DNA of 64,000 bases. Origin: Salvator merianae (taxonomy: Eukaryota > Chordata > Lepidosauria > Squamata > Teiidae). This document shows positions 55,340-64,000 of this stretch, in pieces. The stretch is taken from contig QVOM02000119.1 in NCBI GenBank assembly GCA_003586115.2, positions 51,485,428-51,549,427 on the forward strand, written 5' to 3'. Below the pieces are notes generated by a model. It was not told the origin of the DNA. It did no database searches and worked only from the letters and a program-made list of their open reading frames with translations. Within the stretch, counting starts at the first letter, position 1. Every line of letters starts with the position of its first letter. Made by a program: the position numbers and the translations under genes.

Positions 55340-56510
55340 ATAGCAATGGAGAGCACTTGTTCAACACCTTTCATAGGCTCTTCAATATCTTCATGAAGCC
55401 ACAGGGAGAGGTCGTAAAGGGATCCAGAGTGAGGTACATTAATACATTGATAACACCCAGCTCTATCAGTAATTCTGCACTGGCCGGTATACCAGACCAG
55501 TAAGGATACTAGGAGCCTCCTTTCTGCATACTGGTGCAGTCTAAAGGAGCCCCCAGCTAATGTGGAATTGCCCTATCTCTCCATTCTTCTGAGTCAGGGG
55601 AGGCAGTTCAAGTGATTGACTGTTTCCTGGAAGCAGCAATGGCCTGGATGCGGACTAATAAATTAAATTGAATCCAGACAGGATGGAGGTACTGTGTGTC
55701 ATGGGGTCTCAAATTCAGAAAACTGGGGGCACTCCATTCTGAATGAAGTTGTTTTGCCCAGAAATAACAGGTGCATGATCTGAAGGTGCTTCTGGATTCA
55801 CTGCTCTCTCCTGAAGCTTAGGTGGCAGCAGTAGCCAAAGTGCTTAACTTTATCCTTGATTGGTTTTCCAGCTTCCACTTTTCATGAATAGAGACAACTT
55901 GGCCACAGTGATCCATGATCTGTAAGCTCTACATGGGGCAATAAAATGATCTACATGGGACAGTAGTATGATCTATGTGGGACTACCGTCAAGGACAATC
56001 CAGAAACTGGAACTGGCCAGATGTGCATCACAGCAGACTTGAAAGATCTGCACTTGTTTCCTATTCATTACCGAGCCCAATTCAAATATCCTGGGCCAAA
56101 TATCTTGGGCCCAAATATCTGAAGGATTGTTGTCTCCCATATATACTTGGTCAAGTATTAAGATCTCTTATAGGTCTACCACTTTCAGAGACTTGAGGAT
56201 TATCAGCATAGAGAACCTTTTCCGTGGTGGTTCTCAGACTGTGGGAAAAACATCTAACAAAGATATGCCAGGCACTAATGTTAAATGGCTTTTGGTGCCC
56301 GGTTAAAACTTACCTCTTCATCAAGGTGTCCCAATATTGTTCTGCTAGGGCAGGAATCTTGTGCTTTAACTATGTTTTCATTTAATATCTTTTACCAATT
56401 TTATCTGCTTTGTACTGTTTTATTTAAGGAATGTTGTGACCTACCCTGGGAAATTCTGGGTGTGTCACAAGGGAGGGACATAAAAGTTTTGAAATAAATA
56501 AATAGATGTA
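55340..56510 (+). mobile_element. L2-clade LINE remnant, RT to 3' end
   Basis: The plus-strand translation shows FNIFMKPQGEVVKGSRVRY near 55380-55440, then a decayed YADD region near 55450, AWMRTNKLN near 55640, an LDYC-region equivalent, then a WPDVHHSRLERSALVSYSLP-like tract. It ends in TTGTGACCTACCCTGGGAA and AAATAAATAAAT at 56491-56505. The same gene region and tail as 37556-38850, but more decayed. It contains an M2 MITE (55468-55574). The open frame 55975-56196 is part of it. Confidence 0.8.
55468..55574. mobile_element. Short TIR MITE (family M2, copy 2) inserted in L2
   Basis: AATTCTGCACTGGCCGGTAT at the left and GTGGAATTGCCCT at the right match the 54163 element. Removing it rejoins CCAGCTCTATC with TCTCCATTC, as in the other L2 copy (CAGCTCTATCTCTCC on the coding strand). 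CTATC appears on both sides, a possible target duplication. Confidence 0.72.
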
Positions 56511-57180
56511 TCAGTGTTGTTGTTTTATGCCTACTAGTTTACTTATTTAAGAGTCACTTTCATTCTTGTTCAAGGCCAGATACCATGGGGTAACTTTTCA
56601 GTCAAATTTTTGGACTTTCAAAAAAAAGCCCATTTGCAGGCTTGTGAGAGTGATGCATTTCTTTTGTTTTCTCACTTGTTTGGGATATTGGATTTTTTTA
56701 TTTACTTTTATTGTCCAATACAGCAAAAAATACATAAAGAAGAGCAGAAAGATTATAAAGTAATAGAAGAATTTACTATTCTAATAAATATTTTGTGTTT
56801 ACCTTTTTTGCAATCCAGACTGCATTGACTATATAAAATGGACATTCATAGAGCACCTCTGGGACCCAGTGGGTCTAAATCGCTGCCCTCATCAGTCTTA
56901 CTGGCTGCCTCCATCTTCCAAGTCAATGTTTTCCAGGTTATTTAAAATATGTAATGTAGCACAGAAAACTATTGGTCCCTCTTTTCTATTCATGTTGCCT
57001 CTGGTCTAAAATCTCTGTGTATACCATTGCTACCTTATTAGGCAAATCTATTGAACACAGGTTTATCATTGATGCCAGTCATAATGATTGATATCACTGC
57101 CAGCATCAACAGAAGCGGTTGTTAATGGTGCATTAAATGCCAGAAATAAATATATACATACATTTCTGGAAGGCTGGTGG
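56511..57180. other. Intergenic DNA, no gene recognised
   Basis: AT-rich. Two overlapping plus frames at 56566-56828 have no motif. Confidence 0.5.
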
Positions 57181-57367
57181 GGCCAGTGGTGGCCTGTCAC
57201 TTTAAGGGCGTGTGTTTGGAACCTGCAGGAAGGGGGCAATCACTGTTTGTAGGGCCTCCGGGCCTGCTATGACAGTTCGGATGTACGGAGGCCCTGTGAA
57301 CAACAATCACCCCCTTCCTGCGAGTCCTGAACACCTGCCCTTAAAACGACGGGCTGCCGCTGGGTGG
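57181..57367. mobile_element. Foldback element (family FB3, copy 2)
   Basis: A single long hairpin: the left arm GGTGGCCTGTCACTTTAAGG is opposed by CCTTAAAACGACGGGCTGCC, AGGAAGGGGG pairs with CCCCCTTCCT, and AGGGCCTCCG with CGGAGGCCCT. Shares CTTTAAG and TTTG(C/T)AGGGCCTCC with 41250-41450. The 68-aa frame here is repeat sequence. Confidence 0.78.
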
Positions 57368-58105
57368 ATGAAACTCCATACTGAAGCCTCCCTTAGAACT
57401 CCCTGGACTGCATTTTGACCTGCAGATGAACAGATCATACAGAGATTTCCAATTTGGACCCTCACACCTCCTTCACTGTCCTGGCAGTTCCATACTACAA
57501 TGGCAGGTTGCCATTGAACAAGAGATGGTCTGCTTTTGAAGATCGACTGCTACGGAACATGAATGAGGAGAAAGTACTGTTACACCCATGAAGGTGAATT
57601 TTAGAAGACTTAGGATAGACTTTTTTTTTCATTTATACAAAATATAGTTCAGCTATGGCAATTACTTTCATAGGTTGTGATGACAGCCTTCAGCTTGGAT
57701 TGCTTTAAAAGAAGACAGGGTTATCAATGACTACAAATCTTAATAGCTGTGAATCTGATATTGGAGATGTTATGGTTTGCTGGAAGACCATGAGCAAAAA
57801 GAGTGTTGTTGCATCCATGTCCCCTTGAACACTTCCCATTAGGAACCAGTTGGAGACGTATGGCACTAGAGCTGTAATTTCACACAAACCTTGCCTCCCA
57901 CTTTAAAAGGAAATCTGCTTGTATTCCACCTCAGCAGAGCACAAAAACATACAGTTAATACAGATCCAGCATGTTCTTTTTATGACACATCTAAGGAAGT
58001 AATATGTCCAATGTGCAATGGATTGTTCTGTCTCTTAGCACACTTTGCCCCAAACTCCTCCTTCTTGACAGGCTTGATGTGATTTCTACACAGGAGAACC
58101 TGATC
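57368..58105. other. Intergenic DNA, no gene recognised
   Basis: No gene or repeat supported. T run near 57624. Confidence 0.5.
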
Positions 58106-58185
58106 CAATGTAATAAAACTTTTGCATAGCTACTTGGACTAGATGAGCCAGTACTGGGATACAGCAGGATATTTCTTGTGTCAGA
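58106..58185 (+). mobile_element. CR1 LINE 3' end fragment
   Basis: ATGTAATAAAACTTTTGCAT precedes CTTGGACTAGATGAGCCAGT and GATACAGCAGGATATTTCTT, a short diverged CR1 3' terminus in the plus orientation. Confidence 0.55.
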
Positions 58186-59024
58186 TGTAGATCTCTGACC
58201 CCTGAGTGACAATTGGTATATTTGTATCATATAGAACTTGAAAAATGAAGCGGGAAGGGTTTAAGAAGATGCTGCCACCTATTGATTTCAAAGTGACAAG
58301 AGGAAAGCTCTATTACTAGAAATGAAGATGGACTTGAAGATAAATATTTTAAAATGCAAATCTATCTTTCTGTGTTTATCTCTTGAAAAGTCTGATTTAT
58401 TTAATCTTTGTTTTCAGAAAACTGCTTTCATTTTCACATTTTCCAGGTGATGGATTTTTTGGAGGGGATGATGCTTTAATGTCAAGCTGCATTAGTCACA
58501 CTACATTATGTTGTTGCTTGCTCTAAATTAAGTAACAAAACATGACTATTAATGCTCAGATGTGCAAGAGTGTCTTCAACTTGGGACTAGAAAGAGGTGG
58601 TTTCTCAAAACAACTGCCTTTATAGGTTTTTAATGTTACTTTTATGCAGGAAATGGATGTAATTTTGCTAACCAAGCACCTTCCTGGATAAAATCTCTGA
58701 GTATATTAAGAAAATGCATGCAATGTTTTTATTTACATTCTCCCTTATGTGCTTATGTCAGTTTCTTTTTTTCACTTGAGTGGCAGATATTGAGGATGAA
58801 AAAAACCTTAGAGTATGTCAAGAATTACTTCCTTTGTTTTTGAGATAACATTTTCTCTAGTTCATTGACAATTTGCACCTCACAAAAGATACAGATCACA
58901 AAAAACTTAGCTCACAAAATAATTAAGTAGAGCATGTCTGTAGACTGTGAAAAGTCAATGTACATAACTATTTTGTTATACATCAGTTTTAAAGATTATT
59001 TTATACCCGTACACATGCAGATAC
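58186..59024. other. Intergenic DNA, no gene recognised
   Basis: AT-rich, nothing supported. Confidence 0.5.
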
Positions 59025-59440
59025 ATGCCAGTTGGTGTCTGCATGCTCACTAGTCAATTGCATCCACACTGCACAGAGGACCTTGTGATCAGCAGCTCCC
59101 AATTTCTACTAGCTGTGGAACACCAAATTTTACCAAGAGCAGCTGGATTGCTCCCAGTACACAGCATTTGCACCCTCTTCCAGATGTAAAAGCTGCACTG
59201 TGAGGTGCAGTGCAACTGTGGCTGTGCAGTTGTGCTGCATCCCTGGTTGCTATGGTAGCAGCCAGAAGTTTCACAGCCACTGCTGTGGGGTGGACCTCCA
59301 GCATTTGCACGGTGAGTGCTAGAAGCCTGTTGCCAGGATGTTCCAGCCCTCGCGCTGCAAATGACTTTTACGCAGTGGGGTCTGTTCCTCTGTGGGATGT
59401 TCACTTCCAAACATTCCATGGTGGAAAGTGCAGAAAGGCC
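59025..59440 (+). mobile_element. Multi-hairpin foldback element (family FB1, copy E)
   Basis: TGCATGCTCACTAGTCAATT, AGCAGCTCCCAATT, CCAAGAGCAGCTGGATTGCT and GTTGCTATGGTAGCAGCC follow the order seen in copies A and C. The right end GGAAAGTGCAGAAAGGCCTT carries the shared terminus, preceded by hairpin GGGATGTTCACTTCCAAACA closing on TTCC. The 121-aa and 110-aa frames at 59054-59542 are repeat translations. Confidence 0.58.
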
Positions 59441-59970
59441 TTCATAGTGGTAAGAATTTTAGTGTGTCTCATTGAGTTTCTTGGATCTGGTTCTGAAAAG
59501 ATCCACAGAAAGCAAAAACATTTTCCCATGATACAAATTTAATGTGCACCTAAAGAGAGTGAAGTAAGATTCACACAGTCCTTTGGGTCATGCCAGAAGC
59601 ATACCTGGTATGTAGTGACAGTATGTAAAGGAGGGCCTGGAATTTGTTGACTGCATACCCACCAGCACCCAGCCTGCTCCCAGCAGCAAAATCCACTCCT
59701 ATAAATGCTCTTTGGGTAGAGCAGGAAATACCACTCTGCAGTTATGGTGTGGGCCAGGTTTGCTCCTGTTGTGAAGAAGGATGGTGACAGCAGAATTGAC
59801 TTACATCCCATGCCATTGACTGGCAGCATTTCAGAAGCTCAGAAAATGACTGACTTCTGGGGCCACCTCTGGACTGTGGCAAAATACCCCCATGTGAAAA
59901 CTTCAACACCAGGAAAGTTTCAATCCCCAACTTCAAATTTAGTGTCCAGTAGCAGTGTTCTCTGTAATTG
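59441..59970. other. Intergenic DNA beside an unidentified open frame
   Basis: Protein-like but uninterpretable frames occur on both strands (59539-60004). No domain recognised. Confidence 0.4.
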
Positions 59971-60332
59971 TCATGAGATATGTGCAGATTTTTCCAGAGT
60001 ATGAGTTGAGAAGCTCACAGCATTAAATCCCCCAGAGGTTTTTATAAGAGACAGCTTCTTTGATGACAAATTTCTTGTAGTTTGCTCATTCTTAACATTG
60101 GACAAATTTCCTAGTTTCTCACACCTATATTTTTTATATAAATTCTCTCTGTCCCTAATTAGGAAATGCAGCGGTCTGATAGCTGTTGCCCCAGGCTTAG
60201 ATAGTGCTCCTAGCATATGGCTAAAAGTGATTCCACTGGACATCCCCAGTGCTTTCAAGGAATTAAGGAACTTGCCAAGGACCATGTCATATTTGTTTTC
60301 TCTGGAATAATCAAAATCTCTTTCTTTGGAAA
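59971..60332 (-). CDS. Unidentified open frame, possibly an exon or pseudogene fragment
   Basis: An open minus-strand stretch of about 120 codons. A possible start (MVLGKFLNSLKALG) lies at 60285, but the frame stays open upstream to the L1 insertion site at 60332. Composition looks natural (Lys, Leu, Ser, Asn; no low complexity) and it ends EKSAHIS-stop at 59971. I do not recognise the family and see no clear splice acceptor or donor. Beyond the inserted L1 the frame meets stops at once. Chance cannot be excluded; the case is only somewhat better than for neighbouring frames. Confidence 0.22.
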
Positions 60333-60628
60333 TGAAAAAAATATGTTATTAGGAAAAGTCGCAGTAGTGAAATCAATGATGTTATCAAAAATATTGTTTC
60401 TGTTTCAAATTATTCCTGTAGAACCTTCAAAGGATATACAAAAAACCAATAGAACTATTAATAAATCAATTTATATTCAGAAGTAAGAGAACACACTAGT
60501 AAAAAAACAACAACCCACCCACAGAGAAACTCCACAGCAAGGGGTTAGGGGATACCAAATTTAGGATTATATTTCCACTCTTTTGGAATAACAAACCTCT
60601 TTCATAACCTTAGAGAACAAATACCAAG

Positions 60629-60913
60629 ATGGTGCCATATGAAACTACAGGAGGAAATAGATTAGGAGCTATTCCGTACATTAACAACCTGAAAAGAAAC
60701 CAAATAAAGATAGATAATCCAATAATAATAGCACAGGTAAGATCCTGGATAGCTTGTCAAAGAAAACTTCTTCCACCTATGTTACCCATGATAGAAATTA
60801 AAAATCATCCACAATTAAAATCAAATATATCTAGGGAGATTCAGATAAAACTCCAACAATTAGGAATGAAAGCTATTCAGGACTGTTATACATCTAATTT
60901 CCAATTGAAATGA
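60629..60913 (+). pseudogene. L1 ORF2 fragment, region after RT
   Basis: A 94-aa open piece between the RT-proximal tract and the C-terminal fragment of the same L1. It is assigned by position and by reading order with its neighbours; similarity in itself is weak. Confidence 0.5.
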
Positions 60914-61127
60914 GAATTAATACAAGAGGCATTTGCCCCAATGCATCAATACTGGTTGACATATAATATCTTACAAGGGTCCTTACAGCTGCGGAGACAG
61001 AGGACATATTGAGGAGACCGTAAAGTCCCTACAAATCAATTATGAGATGTGCAGTGGTAACAATAAGGGTAACAACATCACAAGTTTATAAACTATTTAT
61101 CATTTACACAGAACACAGTTAAATTCA

Positions 61128-61769
61128 TTGAAAGGGGCTTGGAATCTGAATACAGAGGTTGTATTAACAGAAGAACGATGGAACAAATTAATTAGTAGAA
61201 AACAAAAATGGTGTATGTCAGAAATAATGAAAAAAATTAGAACAAGAATATTGTATAGATGGCATCTTACATTGGTGAGACTAGTTAGGATATCTGGAAC
61301 ACAAATATCCCCTTGCTGTAGGGCAAGTGGTCAAAACCCAACATTTTGTCATTTATGGTGGGACTGTTCATCAGTTAAAGAATTCTGGACAAAAATACAA
61401 ATTGAAATTAGACTAATTTGTGAACAACCAATTGTTCTGAATCCAGAAATTGCTTTACTGTATGACTTCATAGAACTAAATCTTAATGTAAACCAAAAAC
61501 AAATGCTCAATTACTTAATATTTGCAGCTCAACATCAAATTTCAGGAAGGTGGAAATATGCTGATAACTTATCTGTCCAGAAATGGTATAGAGAATTATG
61601 TTCAGTAATAATAAATGAAATTATAACATCACATCCAAAGGCTATGAAAAGTGCTAGACAAGAAAATAAAGCTTTTCAAATATGGAAAAATTGCCTGGAA
61701 GAGATGAAAAAGACAAGAGACACAGAGACACCTGAAAAAGAATTTCTACAAAAATGGATGGAAGCATAG
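61128..61769 (+). pseudogene. L1 ORF2 C-terminal fragment, 213-aa open frame
   Basis: Residues 61-80 carry the cysteine/histidine cluster of L1 ORF2 (CC at 63-64, CH at 74-75, WWDC at 77-80), followed by VKEFW (83-87). The remaining 120 residues show the usual Lys/Trp-rich tail (SGRWKYADN, a final EFLQKWMEA) before the stop. The ATG is internal to ORF2, so it is not an authentic start. No RT or endonuclease here. Confidence 0.78.
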
Positions 61770-61876
61770 AAGACAACAAAAAGGAAAAACCCTAGAATCT
61801 CTGGAAGGAAGATGACAACGTACTGACATAATATGCAAATTTGTAATATAACAAGTTTATTAATAATAATAATAAA

Positions 61877-64000
61877 AAAATCTCTTTGGAATCAGTGGCA
61901 AATATTGACCTTCTAATCTACATCTTTAAAAATGTGTGATTAAAATTGGGAACACACTGAGGGTCTTTTTGCACTTACGACACTCACTAGTGTAAAGTGC
62001 AAAAAAAGGCTAAAGAGAATTACTACTTTTGTTCTCAAGTCATTCCTTCCAGCCAGAAATCTTGTCTCTTGGCTAAAATTTCATGAAGTTTTGTAAAATT
62101 ACTGCCATGCAGCGCAGTTCCTGTTAGCCTTAAAATCTTCCTGTTCAAAGTATACTGATTTTTTCTCAAGGTACACTGAGAACACAGAAGTTATACATAA
62201 ACAAAAGGACTGTTGTGTCTGATTACAGTAATCTGGAAAGAAATGCCTAGTTTTTGACTTTATGGCTACATTTTGGTACCATCCAAACCACCAAGCTGAA
62301 CAAAGGGTAAGGATAGATCACAACAGGCTCTTTATTCACTTGTGTACAACCAAACTGGGCCAAATCTTTCATTTGGCCAACTGAACGAAAGCACATGCCT
62401 AGCTGAGTGAGATCTTCATATTTGCAGATCTGTAAATTGACTATATTTCTGTGTTTTGCCTAAAGTGGTCTTTCAGTGGTCCTTTTTCATGAAGCCCCTC
62501 TTATAGTGCTATAGTTGAATACTAGATTGTTTTGTATAAATATAGTGTTAATTGATCATGTGATTTGTCTTTTGAGTATACTTTTCAGGAGATATAAAGC
62601 AATGAATGCTATGGCAGCCTTCCATTCTTCCTGTGGTAAAATTAGGTTGTGTAGGATTATCCCTATATGGCTCAGATGGGATCACTGAGAAGCAAGAAAG
62701 AAATATCAGAATGCTTAGGAAAACTGGGTTTGCTGAAATAAAGTTATTTTAAACTAAAACCCTAAGGAAACAACCCAATGGATGTAAAAGTTATGAGTGT
62801 CAGTCAATGGCAGAAGGGAAGCAGTGTGGAAGGGAAACTGGTAGAATGATGTGTCCTTCCAGAATCCAAAAGAAATTTGATGTGCTGTTTAATGTTTTAC
62901 TTTGTCCCTCCCCTCTGCACACTCAATAATGGATTATTCTTAAGAGTGGCCAAGATGATCAGTCTTAGGATAAAACAGTGCATGATTTTCAGTGATGTCA
63001 TCAAGTGGATGGGCAGCATTAACTCTTGTGGGATAATCCAAACAAGCTATGGGAAGGGGGCTTCGTGTTGTTGGCATCTTTTTGTCTTGAAAGGCAATAG
63101 AAACACCTGGTCATGAAGGTATGGAGACTCTGAGTTGTCCATGAATCAGAGTTTTCCTCTGGGTCTTGTTAGTGTGATCTAAAGGAGTATAAACATGACA
63201 TTTTGCGCCAGCTTGGCTGCTGGAGAGATGACCTGTAGGTCATCCAATTGCATTAGGGTCTCCACTAAGGATTTCCTGTCAGGATTTACTCCCTCAACCT
63301 TTGCCTTTCTCAAGGCAGATGCAAAGCATTGAGGCTATTTTACTCACAGCTGGAAAGACCCAGTGAATATCCATGGCAGAGTGATAACTACTGCACCACT
63401 AGAAGACCTTACATTGTTGTCAAAACTGTGGTTGTTTAGCTCCCTCCTAATGTTGTCATGCTAGGGTAGGAGAGTTGTGCTTTAGTTCACCTAACTTCAG
63501 GGTTCCCATTCTTTCAGTTCTGTATATTACATTTTTTATATTAAGCACTATTTCCTCAGAATCTAACTCTTATGCTATGCAAGATTCTACTTTATGCATC
63601 TACTGTAAGAAGGAGATTTTTGTGACAAATATTTTGACATTTTATCTATTTTCTTAAAAGCTACTCACTGTAGAGACCTTGTAGAAATGTTCACATCTCT
63701 ACTCACCATGCATGTTTCCTGTCGTTTGTTTACTAACTTATATGGCTCTCTCATTAGTTGATTCTTCAAAAAAAATTCATAATGGAAATATGGATGAATG
63801 TGGAGTATTCCATATAATATCAGTCATTATTCTATTTGATATGATTAGCACTTTCAGGTTGATGTGTTTAAAATTAATGAGCCATTTGTTCTCACATTGT
63901 GTGGGGGGAAATTCTGAAAAACTCCCCAAATCACCATGAATTATGAAGATAAATGAATACAAATCAATTTTATTTTTGGAGGACAGAACAGTAATTGTTT
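61877..64000. other. Intergenic DNA, no gene recognised
   Basis: Apart from the hairpin at 61961-62009, AT-rich unique DNA with short motif-free frames at 62877-63116 and 63475-63962. Confidence 0.5.
61961..62009. repeat. Solitary hairpin with the shared MITE terminus
   Basis: TCTTTTTGCACTT pairs with AAAGTGCAAAAAAAGG, with an inner ACACT...AGTGT. The left arm resembles the left end of FB1 copy A (CTTTTTGCACTT). It may be a minimal internally deleted element. Confidence 0.6.

Larger units (their letters stand above)
60333..61876 (+). mobile_element. L1 LINE, 5'-truncated, with target-site duplication
   Basis: Starts inside ORF2 with a GKVAVVKSMMLSKILFLFQ tract (60346-60400), continues through GG-GIPNL and further ORF2 sequence, and ends with the C-terminal coding part, a short 3' UTR and an A/AAT-rich tail (61859-61880). 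AAATCTCTTT...GGAA flanks both sides (about 60313-60332 and 61877-61891), the right copy lacking four bases. This is a normal 5'-truncated retrotransposition. Frame breaks show it is inactive. Confidence 0.86.

Noticed and set aside
59744..60004. Plus-strand frame containing VVKKDG, reminiscent of retroelement RT
   Set aside because: A short fortuitous resemblance. No other RT motif lies in order nearby on that strand.
34560..61876. L1 5' half (minus, 34.6-37.1 kb) and L1 3' end (plus, 60.3-61.9 kb) as two halves of one element split by inversion
   Set aside because: The 3' piece has its own flanking target duplication and an ordinary 5' truncation, so it is an independent insertion.

Overview
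The window looks like gene-poor, AT-rich intergenic DNA from a squamate reptile, most likely a lizard. The best taxonomic marker is a tRNA-derived element at 44140-44425 with the body and LINE-like tail typical of Sauria SINEs. It sits with decayed BovB/RTE, CR1, L2-clade and L1 retrotransposons and many short DNA transposons, a mixture known from squamates. I found no intact host gene, no tRNA or rRNA gene and no CRISPR array. Nearly all long open frames are chance frames or fall inside repeats. Recognisable coding sequence is retrotransposon remnant: an L2-type reverse transcriptase fragment (38035-38784, minus), the 5' half of an L1 with pieces of both ORFs (34560-37100, minus), an L1 3' end flanked by a likely target-site duplication (60333-61876, plus), a second L2 copy (55340-56510, plus), a BovB RT remnant (20036-20790, plus) and an older L1 scrap (1826-2215, minus).

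Layout. 1-29.9 kb: unique DNA with scattered DNA elements (a Tigger-like mariner MITE, foldback elements, a 0.8-kb TIR element, two copies of a 1-kb TIR element), CR1 3' ends, BovB and a TTCC/TTTC microsatellite. 29.9-39.6 kb: an unusual block bounded by two degenerate interstitial telomeric arrays in the same orientation (29946-30290 and 39050-39612). It holds a roughly 40-47-bp minisatellite in two pieces, a CR1, a 3'-deleted L1 and an L2, and resembles old subtelomeric DNA. 39.6-64 kb: nested transposons (foldback in CR1; hAT in a TIR element; MITE in L2), the Sauria SINE, nearly palindromic 180-bp MITEs, the other copy of the 1-kb TIR element in inverted orientation, and an L1.

The strongest pattern beyond standard repeat classes is a set of short, protein-less elements that can fold into one or several long hairpins. 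Several share a terminus close to GGCCCTTTCTGCACTT although their interiors differ. Other points of interest are CTCF-like motifs (one inside the Sauria SINE), a transposon-borne CRE/GC-box/CCAAT cluster, and three nested insertions whose empty sites can be reconstructed. Boundaries and identities were judged by eye, without alignment or database search.
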